A stretch of DNA of 64,000 bases, taken from positions 1,488,001-1,552,000 of the forward strand of contig NC_015388.1 of assembly GCF_000195295.1 (NCBI RefSeq). Reading direction: 5' to 3'. Position numbers and translations under genes: made by a program. Of the stretch, positions 32,736-40,785 are shown piece by piece (within the stretch, counting starts at the first letter, position 1; every line of letters begins with the position of its first letter). The notes below the pieces were generated by a model. It was not told where the DNA came from. It saw only the letters and a program-made list of their open reading frames with translations, and ran no database searches. This DNA comes from Desulfobacca acetoxidans DSM 11109. Its GTDB lineage: Bacteria; Desulfobacterota; Desulfobaccia; Desulfobaccales; Desulfobaccaceae.

Positions 32736-34769
32736 ATGCCCCCGAACCATCGAGACCCTGTCGAAGGAATCACCTCCCCGGATTCAGCCAGCCATCCGGC
32801 CGGACAACGCTTCCTGGTCTGCCTGGGTCCCGACTCTAACGCCCTCGAGTTAGTGCAGACTGCCCGGAGGATGGCGGAGGGAGTGAAGGCAGAATGGTAT
32901 GCCCTGTTCGTCGATACCCCCTCCCATACTGATGGAACCAGGAGTGATAGAGAACATGCGGTCCACAGTCTCCAGGCGGCCGAATCCTGGGGGGCCAAAA
33001 CCTTCAAGGTTTCCGGTCTGGTGGTTGCTGCGGAGATTATCAACTTTGCCCGCCAGAATGGCATCACCACCATATTTCTGGGAAGATCGAAGCAGAAAAA
33101 ATGGTATTCCCGGTTGACAACATCCCTGGCGACAAAATTACTCCGAGGTCTGGAGGGAGTGGATATCTACCTGGTGGCGCCGGAAAGTACGGCTCCGCAG
33201 CCGGGGAAGAGGCGAACGCTGCAACTACCCAGGCGGCTGAAGGGTTATTTCCTGGCGGTGGCCGGCGTAATACTTTGTACTGTTCTAGCCTTCGGAGTAT
33301 TTTATTATCTGCCCCTCAGTAATCTGGTGATGTTCTACCTGCTGACCATGGTGATCATCGCCACGGTGTCTGAACGCGGCCCGACGATTTTGGCGTCTTT
33401 ACTCAGTATCGGGTTGTTCGCTTTCTTTTTTGTTACGCGCTACTTCTCTTTCTGGGTGGAGAATGTCGAATACACCGTCACTCTCGTGATGATGTTAGTA
33501 GTTGCCACCCTGATCAGTGGCCTGACGGCGCGGGCTCGCTACCAGGCCAAAGTGGCGCGCCAACAGGAATGGCAGACGACCGCCCTGTACGACATGAACC
33601 AGGGATTGCTGGGGAAATCCGGTCTGGAAGAACTGCTGGCGGCTGCCGTTGAGCAGATCAGCCGTCTGTTCGACAGCCGGGTAAGCATACTCCTGCCGCA
33701 TATGGATGATCTGGAGGTGCGGGCCGGTGAGCCGTTGCCCCAAGACGATGTGCGGGAGGGTATGGTAGCCCAATGGGTTTTTAAAAATAACTGCCTGGCT
33801 GGAGCCGGAACCCAAACCCTTCCCCAGGTTAAAGGTCTGTATATGCCCCTGAAGACTGCCAACCGACAGGTTCTCGGGGTTCTGCGGTTGGAGCGGCGGT
33901 CGCCGTCGACGGGTAAGTATGTAGAGGTGGAATATCTCCGCCTTTTGGAGGCCTTGGGCCATCAGATCGCCCTGGCCCTGGAACGGGAAAGCTTAAGTCA
34001 GCAAACCCGCCGGGCGCAGTTGCAGGTCGAAGCGGAACGCTTCCGCAACACCCTGCTGAGTTCCGTCTCCCACGACCTGCGCACTCCCCTGACGGTTATT
34101 GCCGGGTCCGCCAGCAGCCTGCTGGAGGCGCAGGAGAATCTGGATGACAAAATCCGCCTGGAACTCATTCAGACGATTTATGAGGAAGCCAAACGACTTG
34201 ATCTGGTCGTCCAAAACCTGCTGGAAATCAGCCGGCTGCAGAGCGGGGAGATCAGGATCAACAAGGAATGGCATGTCCTGGAAGAAGTGATCGGCTGTGC
34301 TTTGAGCCAATTGGAGGGTCAGCTCAAGCAGCATTCGGTGACCATCAACCTGCCTCAAGACCTGCCGCTCGTGCAGATGGACGCCTTACTGATAGAGCGG
34401 GTTTTCATCAATCTGTTAGAAAATGCCAGCAAATATACCCCACCAGGGACAAAGATAGAAATTTCCGGTGCTTTGGAGCCCGAAGCCCTGCACCTGGTGG
34501 TTGCGGATCAGGGACCGGGTCTGCCTCCCGGCCAGGAAGAAAGGATTTTTGAAAAGTTTTATCAGGCGCGGCCGGGCGCGATCCGCGGGGCCGGGCTGGG
34601 TCTGGCCATCTGCCGTTGTATTATTGAGGCGCATGACGGTCAGATCAACGCCATCAACCGGCCGGAAGGAGGAGCGGCGTTTCATTTTACGCTGCCCTTT
34701 ACGGGAGACCAGCCCGATTGGCAGGAACCGATGTTAGACCTGGAGCAGGAGACTCGAAATGAAGCCTAG
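32736..34769 (+). CDS. KdpD-like sensor histidine kinase lacking the N-terminal KdpD domain
   Basis: About 677 residues. It starts directly with a USP-like domain (RFLVCLGPDSNALELVQTAR, FARQNGITTIFLGRSKQKKW). Four close membrane helices of the DUF4118 type follow (about 180-280), then a GAF-like domain, a HisKA with the phospho-acceptor His in SSVSHDLRTPLTVIAGSA, and an HATPase (FINLLENASKYTPPG, ADQGPGLPPG, GAGLGLAI). KdpD of E. coli is about 890 residues and begins with a Walker-type KdpD domain; that domain is absent. The ATG at 32736 has AGGAG 9 bases upstream. It overlaps its response regulator by 11 bases. No kdpFABC is present, so it probably controls the adjacent carriers. Confidence 0.88.
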   Translation: MPPNHRDPVEGITSPDSASHPAGQRFLVCLGPDSNALELVQTARRMAEGVKAEWYALFVDTPSHTDGTRSDREHAVHSLQAAESWGAKTFKVSGLVVAAEIINFARQNGITTIFLGRSKQKKWYSRLTTSLATKLLRGLEGVDIYLVAPESTAPQPGKRRTLQLPRRLKGYFLAVAGVILCTVLAFGVFYYLPLSNLVMFYLLTMVIIATVSERGPTILASLLSIGLFAFFFVTRYFSFWVENVEYTVTLVMMLVVATLISGLTARARYQAKVARQQEWQTTALYDMNQGLLGKSGLEELLAAAVEQISRLFDSRVSILLPHMDDLEVRAGEPLPQDDVREGMVAQWVFKNNCLAGAGTQTLPQVKGLYMPLKTANRQVLGVLRLERRSPSTGKYVEVEYLRLLEALGHQIALALERESLSQQTRRAQLQVEAERFRNTLLSSVSHDLRTPLTVIAGSASSLLEAQENLDDKIRLELIQTIYEEAKRLDLVVQNLLEISRLQSGEIRINKEWHVLEEVIGCALSQLEGQLKQHSVTINLPQDLPLVQMDALLIERVFINLLENASKYTPPGTKIEISGALEPEALHLVVADQGPGLPPGQEERIFEKFYQARPGAIRGAGLGLAICRCIIEAHDGQINAINRPEGGAAFHFTLPFTGDQPDWQEPMLDLEQETRNEA

Positions 34770-35487
34770 TATCCTGTTGATTGAAGACGATGCCAACATC
34801 AGGCGCTTTCTGCGCCTCACGCTGGTGACCCAGGGATACGAACTCATTGAAGCAGAAACGGGCCAGGAGGGGTTGGCCCAGGCCTTCGCCAGGGTGCCTG
34901 ACCTGATCTTATTGGATCTGGGGCTGCCGGATATGGACGGCATCGATATTATTAAGCAGATCAGGGAATGGTCCCAGGTGCCCGTCATCGTTCTGTCGGC
35001 CCGAGGCCAGGAGAGGGAGAAAATCATCAATCTGGACGCCGGAGCCGACGACTATCTTACCAAACCCTTCGGTATGGGGGAGTTGCTGGCCCGGATCAGG
35101 GTGGTCCTCAGACGGGCGGTGCCGACCGAAGAGGGCGCCAGCGAAACCACGGTCAGGTTTGGAAAGATCACCATCGACTTCGAGCGCCGCCAGATCTGGC
35201 GCGACCAGGAGGAAATCCGCCTATCCCCCATCGAATACAAGCTGCTCGGTACGCTCATAAAATACCGCGATAAGGTGGTCACTCACCGGCAACTCTTAAA
35301 AGAGGTGTGGGGACCGGGCGCGACTGCACAGAATATTTATCTGCGCGTTTTCATTCTCAATCTGCGCCGAAAACTGGAAGATGACCCGGCGCGGCCGGTT
35401 TTCCTGATAACCGAACCGGGGGTGGGCTATCGGTTAAAGATCGAGGGGCAGCCCCCTGAATTCAGTCGGGGTTCCTATTTGGCCTGA
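34759..35487 (+). CDS. OmpR/KdpE-type response regulator
   Basis: The 242-residue protein has a receiver domain with the acidic pair in LIEDDANIRRFLRL, phospho-acceptor Asp in ILLDLGLPDMDG, Thr/Ser switch in IVLSARGQE and Lys in YLTKPFGMGELLARI. A winged-helix effector domain follows (IRLSPIEYKLLGTLIKYRDK, RVFILNLRRKLEDDP, EPGVGYRL). It is the partner of the kinase it overlaps, is closest in style to KdpE, and acts as a DNA-binding regulator. Its 3-prime end overlaps the convergent lipoprotein gene by 13 bases. Confidence 0.92.
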   Translation: MKPSILLIEDDANIRRFLRLTLVTQGYELIEAETGQEGLAQAFARVPDLILLDLGLPDMDGIDIIKQIREWSQVPVIVLSARGQEREKIINLDAGADDYLTKPFGMGELLARIRVVLRRAVPTEEGASETTVRFGKITIDFERRQIWRDQEEIRLSPIEYKLLGTLIKYRDKVVTHRQLLKEVWGPGATAQNIYLRVFILNLRRKLEDDPARPVFLITEPGVGYRLKIEGQPPEFSRGSYLA

Positions 35488-35978
35488 TTCATTTCGTCAT
35501 ATTTTTTTATGACCCTCTCGCTGATGTCTATGGTCTTCTGGAAATACGGGGCATTTTCGGTTGTCAGGATCAGGAGAAAATTATCTTCCTTGCCGATGGT
35601 TTCCAAAACCTTTCTTATCTGCTCAAATATTTTGCCTCGCAATTCCGCCGCTTTCTTTTTGATTTCTTCATCAGAGGCGGCAACCAGTTTCTGATATTCG
35701 ACGGCTGCCTTATTCAATTCGACCTCTTTCAAGTTTTTGGCCGCAGCATTTTCCTTCCTGGGACTTTTTTTCAGCTTCTCGAAAGCCTCAGCCTTTTCCT
35801 TCACCAGCGCCTGTTTGGCTTTGATCAGGACATTGAGTTCTGCGTTGGCCATTTTGCCGGCAACGGAATTATTGGTTACCCTGATCACGTCCACCACCCC
35901 GATCTTGGGCGGCTCGGCATTACATCCCATAACCGCCAGCAGCAAGACTCCCATGAGCACTAAAACAGGTCTGTGCAT
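35475..35978 (-). CDS. OmpH/Skp-like lipoprotein
   Basis: About 167 residues. A lipoprotein signal (LVLMGVLLLAVMGC) puts the lipidated Cys about 17 residues after the chosen Met. The mature part is KIGVVDVIRV followed by a long charged coiled coil (KAKQALVKEKAEAFEKLKKS and onward) and the closing strand FLLILTTENAPYF. This is the OmpH/Skp layout, in which trimers grip unfolded outer-membrane proteins, but Skp itself is not lipidated. The ATG at 35978 has GGGGAA upstream. It is a single gene converging on the response regulator. Confidence 0.75.
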   Translation of the reverse strand: MHRPVLVLMGVLLLAVMGCNAEPPKIGVVDVIRVTNNSVAGKMANAELNVLIKAKQALVKEKAEAFEKLKKSPRKENAAAKNLKEVELNKAAVEYQKLVAASDEEIKKKAAELRGKIFEQIRKVLETIGKEDNFLLILTTENAPYFQKTIDISERVIKKYDEMNQAK

Positions 35979-36035
35979 TTTCCCCATTCCCCTTGCGACT
36001 TCATTTATTACGAAGTATCGGACTGTTGTGCACAA

Positions 36036-36502
36036 AAAAGATAGTCAGGGCGAACACGAAGGATCGCCGCGGCTCTAAAAATCTATCATTAGCCAGATTT
36101 ATTATCTAAAAGTAGTTGATATTAAATAGTAGAATATATATCTTTGCCATATCCTCTCTTCCCCGTTATGCCTGGGGGGAACCCTTATAAAATTGAGTAT
36201 ATCATGTGCGGGCGAATTAGCACTAGTGTGCTGTTTTCTCAGATCCCGGTGGCACAGGCTTCCAGCCTGTGCAGCAATCGTTTTCCAACTGCGGCGGGAC
36301 GGAATCCGCTTTTTCGCTCTACAACCTTGCAGTACCGGCAGGCTTATCCATAGGAGCGAATCTGGTATTGGCCCCGAGCAACTAAAGTGCATTGTCTAGT
36401 TTGATTCGCAGGTATTTAAATCGTATAGAACTTTCATATTATTTTTTTAACCTTTTGACGCCTAATTACCGATAAATCCTTAAAAAGGTGGCGTCAGACA
36501 AT
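36036..36502. repeat. Gene-free stretch with R3 and R2 relics
   Basis: GCACAGGCTTCCAGCCTGTGC at about 36252-36272 is an R3 copy. GGAGCGAATCTGGTATTGGC, then CCCGAGCAACTAAAGTG at 36353-36385 is a decayed R2 copy with the same flank as at 23840. I see no gene in this stretch. Confidence 0.5.
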
Positions 36503-36543
36503 GTCCGGAGCGAAAAAGTTTCCAGATTTAGGAGTCTCCGGAC
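36503..36543 (+). promoter_or_regulatory. Hairpin just before the first polysaccharide gene
   Basis: GTCCGGAG and CTCCGGAC form a perfect 8-bp stem with a 25-nt loop containing a TTAGGAG. It ends 12 bases before the GTG start and has no T-run, so it looks like a translational or mRNA-stability element at the head of the operon rather than a terminator. Confidence 0.45.
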
Positions 36544-36555
36544 GCGGATATTAAA

Positions 36556-38007
36556 GTGAATAGTATAAATCGCCAGTTAATTATTGGATCAATAAAGATT
36601 TTGGATCAGATCACTCTGCTGGTCTGTTTTGTGCTGGCCGCTTCGTCGGTATCGAAACAGTTAGAGGGTCTGGGTTTCAGGGATTTTCTTTCCATTCGCC
36701 TCAAATTCAGCAATTTTTTGATAATATTGATCTTAATGGCGATCTGGTATGCGCTGCTCAACCTGTTTAATCTCTATCAGGCGCGGCGTTTTGAATCCTG
36801 GAAAACGGATTTGATCGACGTTGTGCATGCCACCACTTCCTGCACTCTGGTGCTTTATCTGATGAGCGTAATCTTTCAAGTCGCCATTGCCACCCCGATA
36901 TTCCTCTTTCTCTTCTGGCTTTATCTTACCGTGGCGAAAATAATAATCCGGATTTCCTTGAGAATTTTTTTGGAATTTTTACGGCGTCGCGGTCTGCAAA
37001 TAACCTACGTCCTGATTGTGGGCACAAACTCGCGGGCGGTAGATTTTGCCCGATCAATCGAAAATAAGCTTGAATTGGGCTATCGGGTCATTGGTTTTGT
37101 CGATCGGGAATGGCCGGGAATGAAAAAATTTCGGGATTCCGATTACGAATTAGTATCGGATTTTAAAGATTTTCCTGAGTATTTGAGGGGTCATGTGGTT
37201 GATGAGGTCATCATTGATCTTCCTTTAAATACGTTTTATCGGGAGGTCTCCAGGATTGTGCAACAATGTTTGGAGCAGGGGGTGATGGTCCGGTTTATTT
37301 CAGACAGTTTCTATCTCCTGCGCAATCTTAAGTTGGCCCGCTCCAAGTTTGAGCAGTTTGCTGACAACACGGTGATTTCTGTCTACAACGGCATTCTAGG
37401 GGGATTGCCGCTGGCTGGGAAACGACTGTTTGATTTTATCGCATCACTCATGTTAATCGTGTTTCTCTCACCATTATTTCTCGTGGTGGCTTTTCTGATC
37501 AGACTCACATCCCCGGGACCGGTTTTCTTTGTCCAGGAGAGACTGGGCTTTAATAAGCGGCTTTTTAAGATGTACAAGTTTCGTACCATGATTCCTGACG
37601 CGGAGAAGCGACAGGATGAATTAAAGAAATTCAATGAGGCCGATGGTCCGGTCTTCAAAATAAAGGATGATCCCCGGGTGACCCCTCTCGGCAACATCCT
37701 GCGTCGGACCAGCATTGATGAACTGCCGCAGCTCTTTAACGTTTTGGCTGGCGACATGAGTCTGGTAGGTCCGAGACCCCTGCCGGTGCGCGATTACAAA
37801 GGTTTTAATGAGGACTGGCATCGACGGCGCTTCAGCGTCAGACCCGGTTTAACCTGTTTCTGGCAGATTCAAGGTCGCAGCTCTCTTTCTTTTAAGGAAT
37901 GGATGAGACTCGATATGCAATATATCGATCATTGGTCCTTTTGGCTAGACTTGCAGATCTTGTTGCTGACTGTTGCCGCGGTGCTTAAGAAGAGAGGGGC
38001 GTATTAG
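36556..38007 (+). CDS. Polyprenyl-phosphate sugar-1-phosphate transferase (polysaccharide initiation)
   Basis: The 483-residue protein has four or five N-terminal membrane helices, a CoA-binding/Rossmann-like middle (YVLIVGTNSRAVDFARSI), a fifth helix and the catalytic bacterial sugar-transferase domain. That domain shows LPLAGKRLFDFIASLMLIVF, the Arg/Lys-rich VQERLGFNKRLFKMYKFRTM, LRRTSIDELPQLFNVLAGDM with the DE pair, SLVGPRPLPV and RFSVRPGLTCFWQIQGRS. It transfers a sugar phosphate to undecaprenyl phosphate to start each repeat unit. The start is a GTG. It heads the 19-kb operon. Confidence 0.93.
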   Translation: MNSINRQLIIGSIKILDQITLLVCFVLAASSVSKQLEGLGFRDFLSIRLKFSNFLIILILMAIWYALLNLFNLYQARRFESWKTDLIDVVHATTSCTLVLYLMSVIFQVAIATPIFLFLFWLYLTVAKIIIRISLRIFLEFLRRRGLQITYVLIVGTNSRAVDFARSIENKLELGYRVIGFVDREWPGMKKFRDSDYELVSDFKDFPEYLRGHVVDEVIIDLPLNTFYREVSRIVQQCLEQGVMVRFISDSFYLLRNLKLARSKFEQFADNTVISVYNGILGGLPLAGKRLFDFIASLMLIVFLSPLFLVVAFLIRLTSPGPVFFVQERLGFNKRLFKMYKFRTMIPDAEKRQDELKKFNEADGPVFKIKDDPRVTPLGNILRRTSIDELPQLFNVLAGDMSLVGPRPLPVRDYKGFNEDWHRRRFSVRPGLTCFWQIQGRSSLSFKEWMRLDMQYIDHWSFWLDLQILLLTVAAVLKKRGAY

Positions 38008-38195
38008 GTTAACTGAGTTATATCGCGCCGGGTGTCCGGCTAAGATATTCTTGTAGTTGTCATGCTTTTTATATCAGCCGCAGACCATTCAATGGTTCAC
38101 TGGCACCACATGCTTTCTAGTCCGGGCAGCAGTTATTTTCTTAGCAACTCGGAACTCTAAATCTTAGAATTTCTCATTACGAGTAAGGGCTTAAT

Positions 38196-38987
38196 ATGGG
38201 TCTAAATATCAAAAGCAGAAAGTTCTTTTCAGGTTGGCAGGATATTTTTAGCCGTCCCCGGACCCTTCCCGCCGGACTGGAGGCTCCCCAATCACCCCGG
38301 ACAGACACAGAAGTCATAGATTATACCGGGACATTGCGCCTCGTCCGGAAACCGCCAGCCCAGAGATATTTTGCCAACTTATATGAATACTTAATGGTAA
38401 AAGAGGTCAAAAAGACACCTGGCCTGGTGCTGGTCTGTTCTGCTACGAAAGGAGAAGGCGCCACTACGGTGGCGTTGGGACTGGCTAATGTTGCCGCTCG
38501 AAATAAACAGGAAAAGATTCTTTTAATCGATGGCAACTTTCATTATCCCTGTCTCAGCCAGGCATGGGGGCTGCGACAGGATATCGGTTTCATTGATCTG
38601 CTGACGGGAGCCCGAGATAGTGCAGAGGTTGCCCAGCCGACCGATTTGTCTAATGTGTGGGTCATAGGGGCGGGCGGCGATAAAGAGGAACGGAGCAGAG
38701 AATTGGAGCATGATCGTCTGCATACCGTCTTCCGAAAATTGGCAACGCACTATTCATTCATCGTTATCGATGGTCCGGCGATCAATGAATACCTGGAATC
38801 AAATCTGTTTGCCCATTATGTCCATAACGTTCTGTTGATCATTGCTGCCGGAATATCTCGGGCGCCGGTGGTGAGCAATGCCATTGCCAAATTTTCTCCC
38901 CAGGTGCGGGAAAAATTGGAATTGGTATTAAACCGCCGGAAATATCCCATACCAGGTTTTATTTATCGCAAGTTGTGGAAATATTAA
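38196..38987 (+). CDS. CpsD/CapB-like ATPase with degenerate P-loop
   Basis: The 263-residue protein has the fold order of bacterial tyrosine autokinases, but key residues differ. The Walker A reads CSATKGEGATTVALG, with Ala89 where the catalytic Lys of GEGKS/T should be. Walker A-prime reads LLIDGNFHYP instead of LLIDxDxRxP, losing the second Asp. The usual Tyr cluster is reduced to three Tyr in the last 16 residues (KYPIPGFIYRKLWKY). It probably acts as a non-catalytic partner of the chain-length protein two genes downstream. ATG 38196 starts a soluble N-terminus. Confidence 0.75.
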   Translation: MGLNIKSRKFFSGWQDIFSRPRTLPAGLEAPQSPRTDTEVIDYTGTLRLVRKPPAQRYFANLYEYLMVKEVKKTPGLVLVCSATKGEGATTVALGLANVAARNKQEKILLIDGNFHYPCLSQAWGLRQDIGFIDLLTGARDSAEVAQPTDLSNVWVIGAGGDKEERSRELEHDRLHTVFRKLATHYSFIVIDGPAINEYLESNLFAHYVHNVLLIIAAGISRAPVVSNAIAKFSPQVREKLELVLNRRKYPIPGFIYRKLWKY

Positions 38988-39108
38988 GGATATTATTATT
39001 TAAGGGATTGTTGCCGACAGTTTTTTGAAATACCACCATCAGGTTGAACTCTCATAATACCGGGTTGGAGGCGGAGAAAAACGGCGATCCGGGGCGAGGG
39101 GTTTTACG

Positions 39109-40098
39109 ATGCGGCATCGAATACTATTGATGTTGTTTCTGGGGATATTATTATCAGGTTGTTCGGGTCCGGACCGGATAGAGAGAAGGAGCTATCCGGA
39201 TTTATCCGCACCACCTCCAGGTGCGGTAGTGGAAGAATCGTACCGCATCGGTTTGGGGGATGCCTTAGCCATTAAGTTTCTGCTCAATCCCGAACTCAAT
39301 ACCGAAGTCACCGTCCGTCCGGACGGCAAGGTCGTCCTGCCGCTGATCGGCGAGGTCGCGGTGAGTGGTTTGACCCTGGAGGAATTGCGGCAAACCGCCA
39401 GCACAAAATATCAGAACTTTGTAAATCAGAGTCGTTATGGGGAAGTATTAAAGGAAGGCGATTACTTCGACCTGCGTTTTATCTATAATCCGGAACTGAA
39501 TATCGGAGTAAGAATCCCGTCTGACGGCTCGGTGTCGCTGCCGATGGTGGGGGAGGTAAAAGCAGCCGGACGGCAGCCGGAGGAATTGCGGCAGCAGTTA
39601 ATCGCCTCTTACCGGAAATATATCAAAAAACCCGACATTGCCTTGTTGGTGGGCGATACAACGGCCAAAAAGATTCATTTCAAGAAGAGTTATCTAACGA
39701 TTGCCCTTACCAAAGCAACGGCCCAGGAAGTATTCGTCGGAGGAGAAATTAACGCCCCCAAATTGATTAAGTTAGAAGGCCGCCTGACAGCAATTCAGGG
39801 GATTATGAAAGGTGGGGGGATCAAAGATAGCGGCGATCTCTCCCGAGTGGTTATCTTGCGCCGGGGATATTTTGAGAAGCCGGAGTGGATTCAGACTAAT
39901 CTGGCCGAACCGCTGAAAGGCAACAGTATCTTAAACGACGTAGAATTGCGGGGGGGCGATGTAGTCATTGTTCCGAAAACCGGCATTGCCAAGCTGAACC
40001 AATACGTTCGGGAATATATCCGCGATCTGTTGCCGATACCCGGCAGTTTTGGTGTAAGCCTACAATATTATATTGAATATCCGGTATGGGCACCCTAG
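39109..40098 (+). CDS. Outer-membrane polysaccharide export lipoprotein (Wza-like) with duplicated export domain
   Basis: The 329-residue protein has a lipobox (LGILLSGC). It carries two consecutive Poly_export modules: YRIGLGDALAIKFLLNPELN with VRPDGKVVLPLIGEV, and DYFDLRFIYNPELNIGVRIP with SDGSVSLPMVGEV. SLBB-type segments follow (VFVGGEINAPKLIKL, VELRGGDVVIVPKTG) and a C-terminal amphipathic segment that could form the helical barrel. It should be the outer-membrane exit channel. The doubled module is uncommon and implies a longer periplasmic tube or a ring built from two layers per subunit. Confidence 0.9.
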   Translation: MRHRILLMLFLGILLSGCSGPDRIERRSYPDLSAPPPGAVVEESYRIGLGDALAIKFLLNPELNTEVTVRPDGKVVLPLIGEVAVSGLTLEELRQTASTKYQNFVNQSRYGEVLKEGDYFDLRFIYNPELNIGVRIPSDGSVSLPMVGEVKAAGRQPEELRQQLIASYRKYIKKPDIALLVGDTTAKKIHFKKSYLTIALTKATAQEVFVGGEINAPKLIKLEGRLTAIQGIMKGGGIKDSGDLSRVVILRRGYFEKPEWIQTNLAEPLKGNSILNDVELRGGDVVIVPKTGIAKLNQYVREYIRDLLPIPGSFGVSLQYYIEYPVWAP

Positions 40099-40141
40099 CT
40101 GGCCAACAACCTGAAACCGGTAACCAGAAACTTTATTTTCT

Positions 40142-40744
40142 ATGTATCAATTGAGCCGGATCGGGAAAGGATTGTTAGGCTGCCTGTGTGGCTTAGGCCT
40201 GACGGCAGTCTGTTGCTGGGGGCAGGATTGGCTGCCGCCGCAGGAGATGAATCTGCCGCCCGGCGTGATTAATGTCGCCTTGCCTGATTTTGCCGACCAG
40301 ATCGGGGGAGGCTACTATGGTTTGGCCAACCACGTTCCCGTGGAAGTCAGAGCCGACGCGGCGCCCGAGCAGCGTATCCGGATTGTGCGGTCACCGCATG
40401 CCATGCGGTTGTCGAACCGCAAGGAAGCCAGGTTTCAGATCCTACTGGGTAATGTGGAAACTGTCTGGTTCTGGCTGGAGGCTCCTCCGGTGCACGGTCA
40501 ATGGCGGATCAGGATCACAGCGACGTATGCAGATAAATATCGAGAACCGATTTTTGGGGCCATACTCAAACCGGATATCATCCAGTACTGCTACGTTCCT
40601 CCGCATGGTCTGTTGGATATTCAGATCTCGTCCATAGAGCAGACCTTTAGGCTGAGTAAGAAATTTCTCTTCACTATGGCGCCGACGCAAATCGTTTTAT
40701 GGAGAGACGCCTTACCGTATCCGCGGCGGGAATTTTGGGATTAA
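40142..40744 (+). CDS. Secreted hypothetical protein of the polysaccharide operon
   Basis: The family is not recognised. The 200 residues start with a signal peptide (GLLGCLCGLGLTAVCCWG) and continue as a beta-rich domain (VEVRADAAPEQRIRIVRSPH, WFWLEAPPVHGQWRIRITAT) without obvious catalytic motifs. It lies between the export lipoprotein and the chain-length protein with short gaps. It is therefore probably a periplasmic accessory to export or assembly. No clear ribosome site precedes ATG 40142. Confidence 0.65.
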   Translation: MYQLSRIGKGLLGCLCGLGLTAVCCWGQDWLPPQEMNLPPGVINVALPDFADQIGGGYYGLANHVPVEVRADAAPEQRIRIVRSPHAMRLSNRKEARFQILLGNVETVWFWLEAPPVHGQWRIRITATYADKYREPIFGAILKPDIIQYCYVPPHGLLDIQISSIEQTFRLSKKFLFTMAPTQIVLWRDALPYPRREFWD

Positions 40745-40785
40745 TGGCATCGGAGGCAGGTGGTTAGCATGATGGAGATCGTACT

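Noticed and set aside
32736-35487. Full KdpDE potassium system
   Set aside because: No kdpF, A, B or C genes are present and the kinase lacks the KdpD ATPase domain, so potassium control by a Kdp pump is not supported here.
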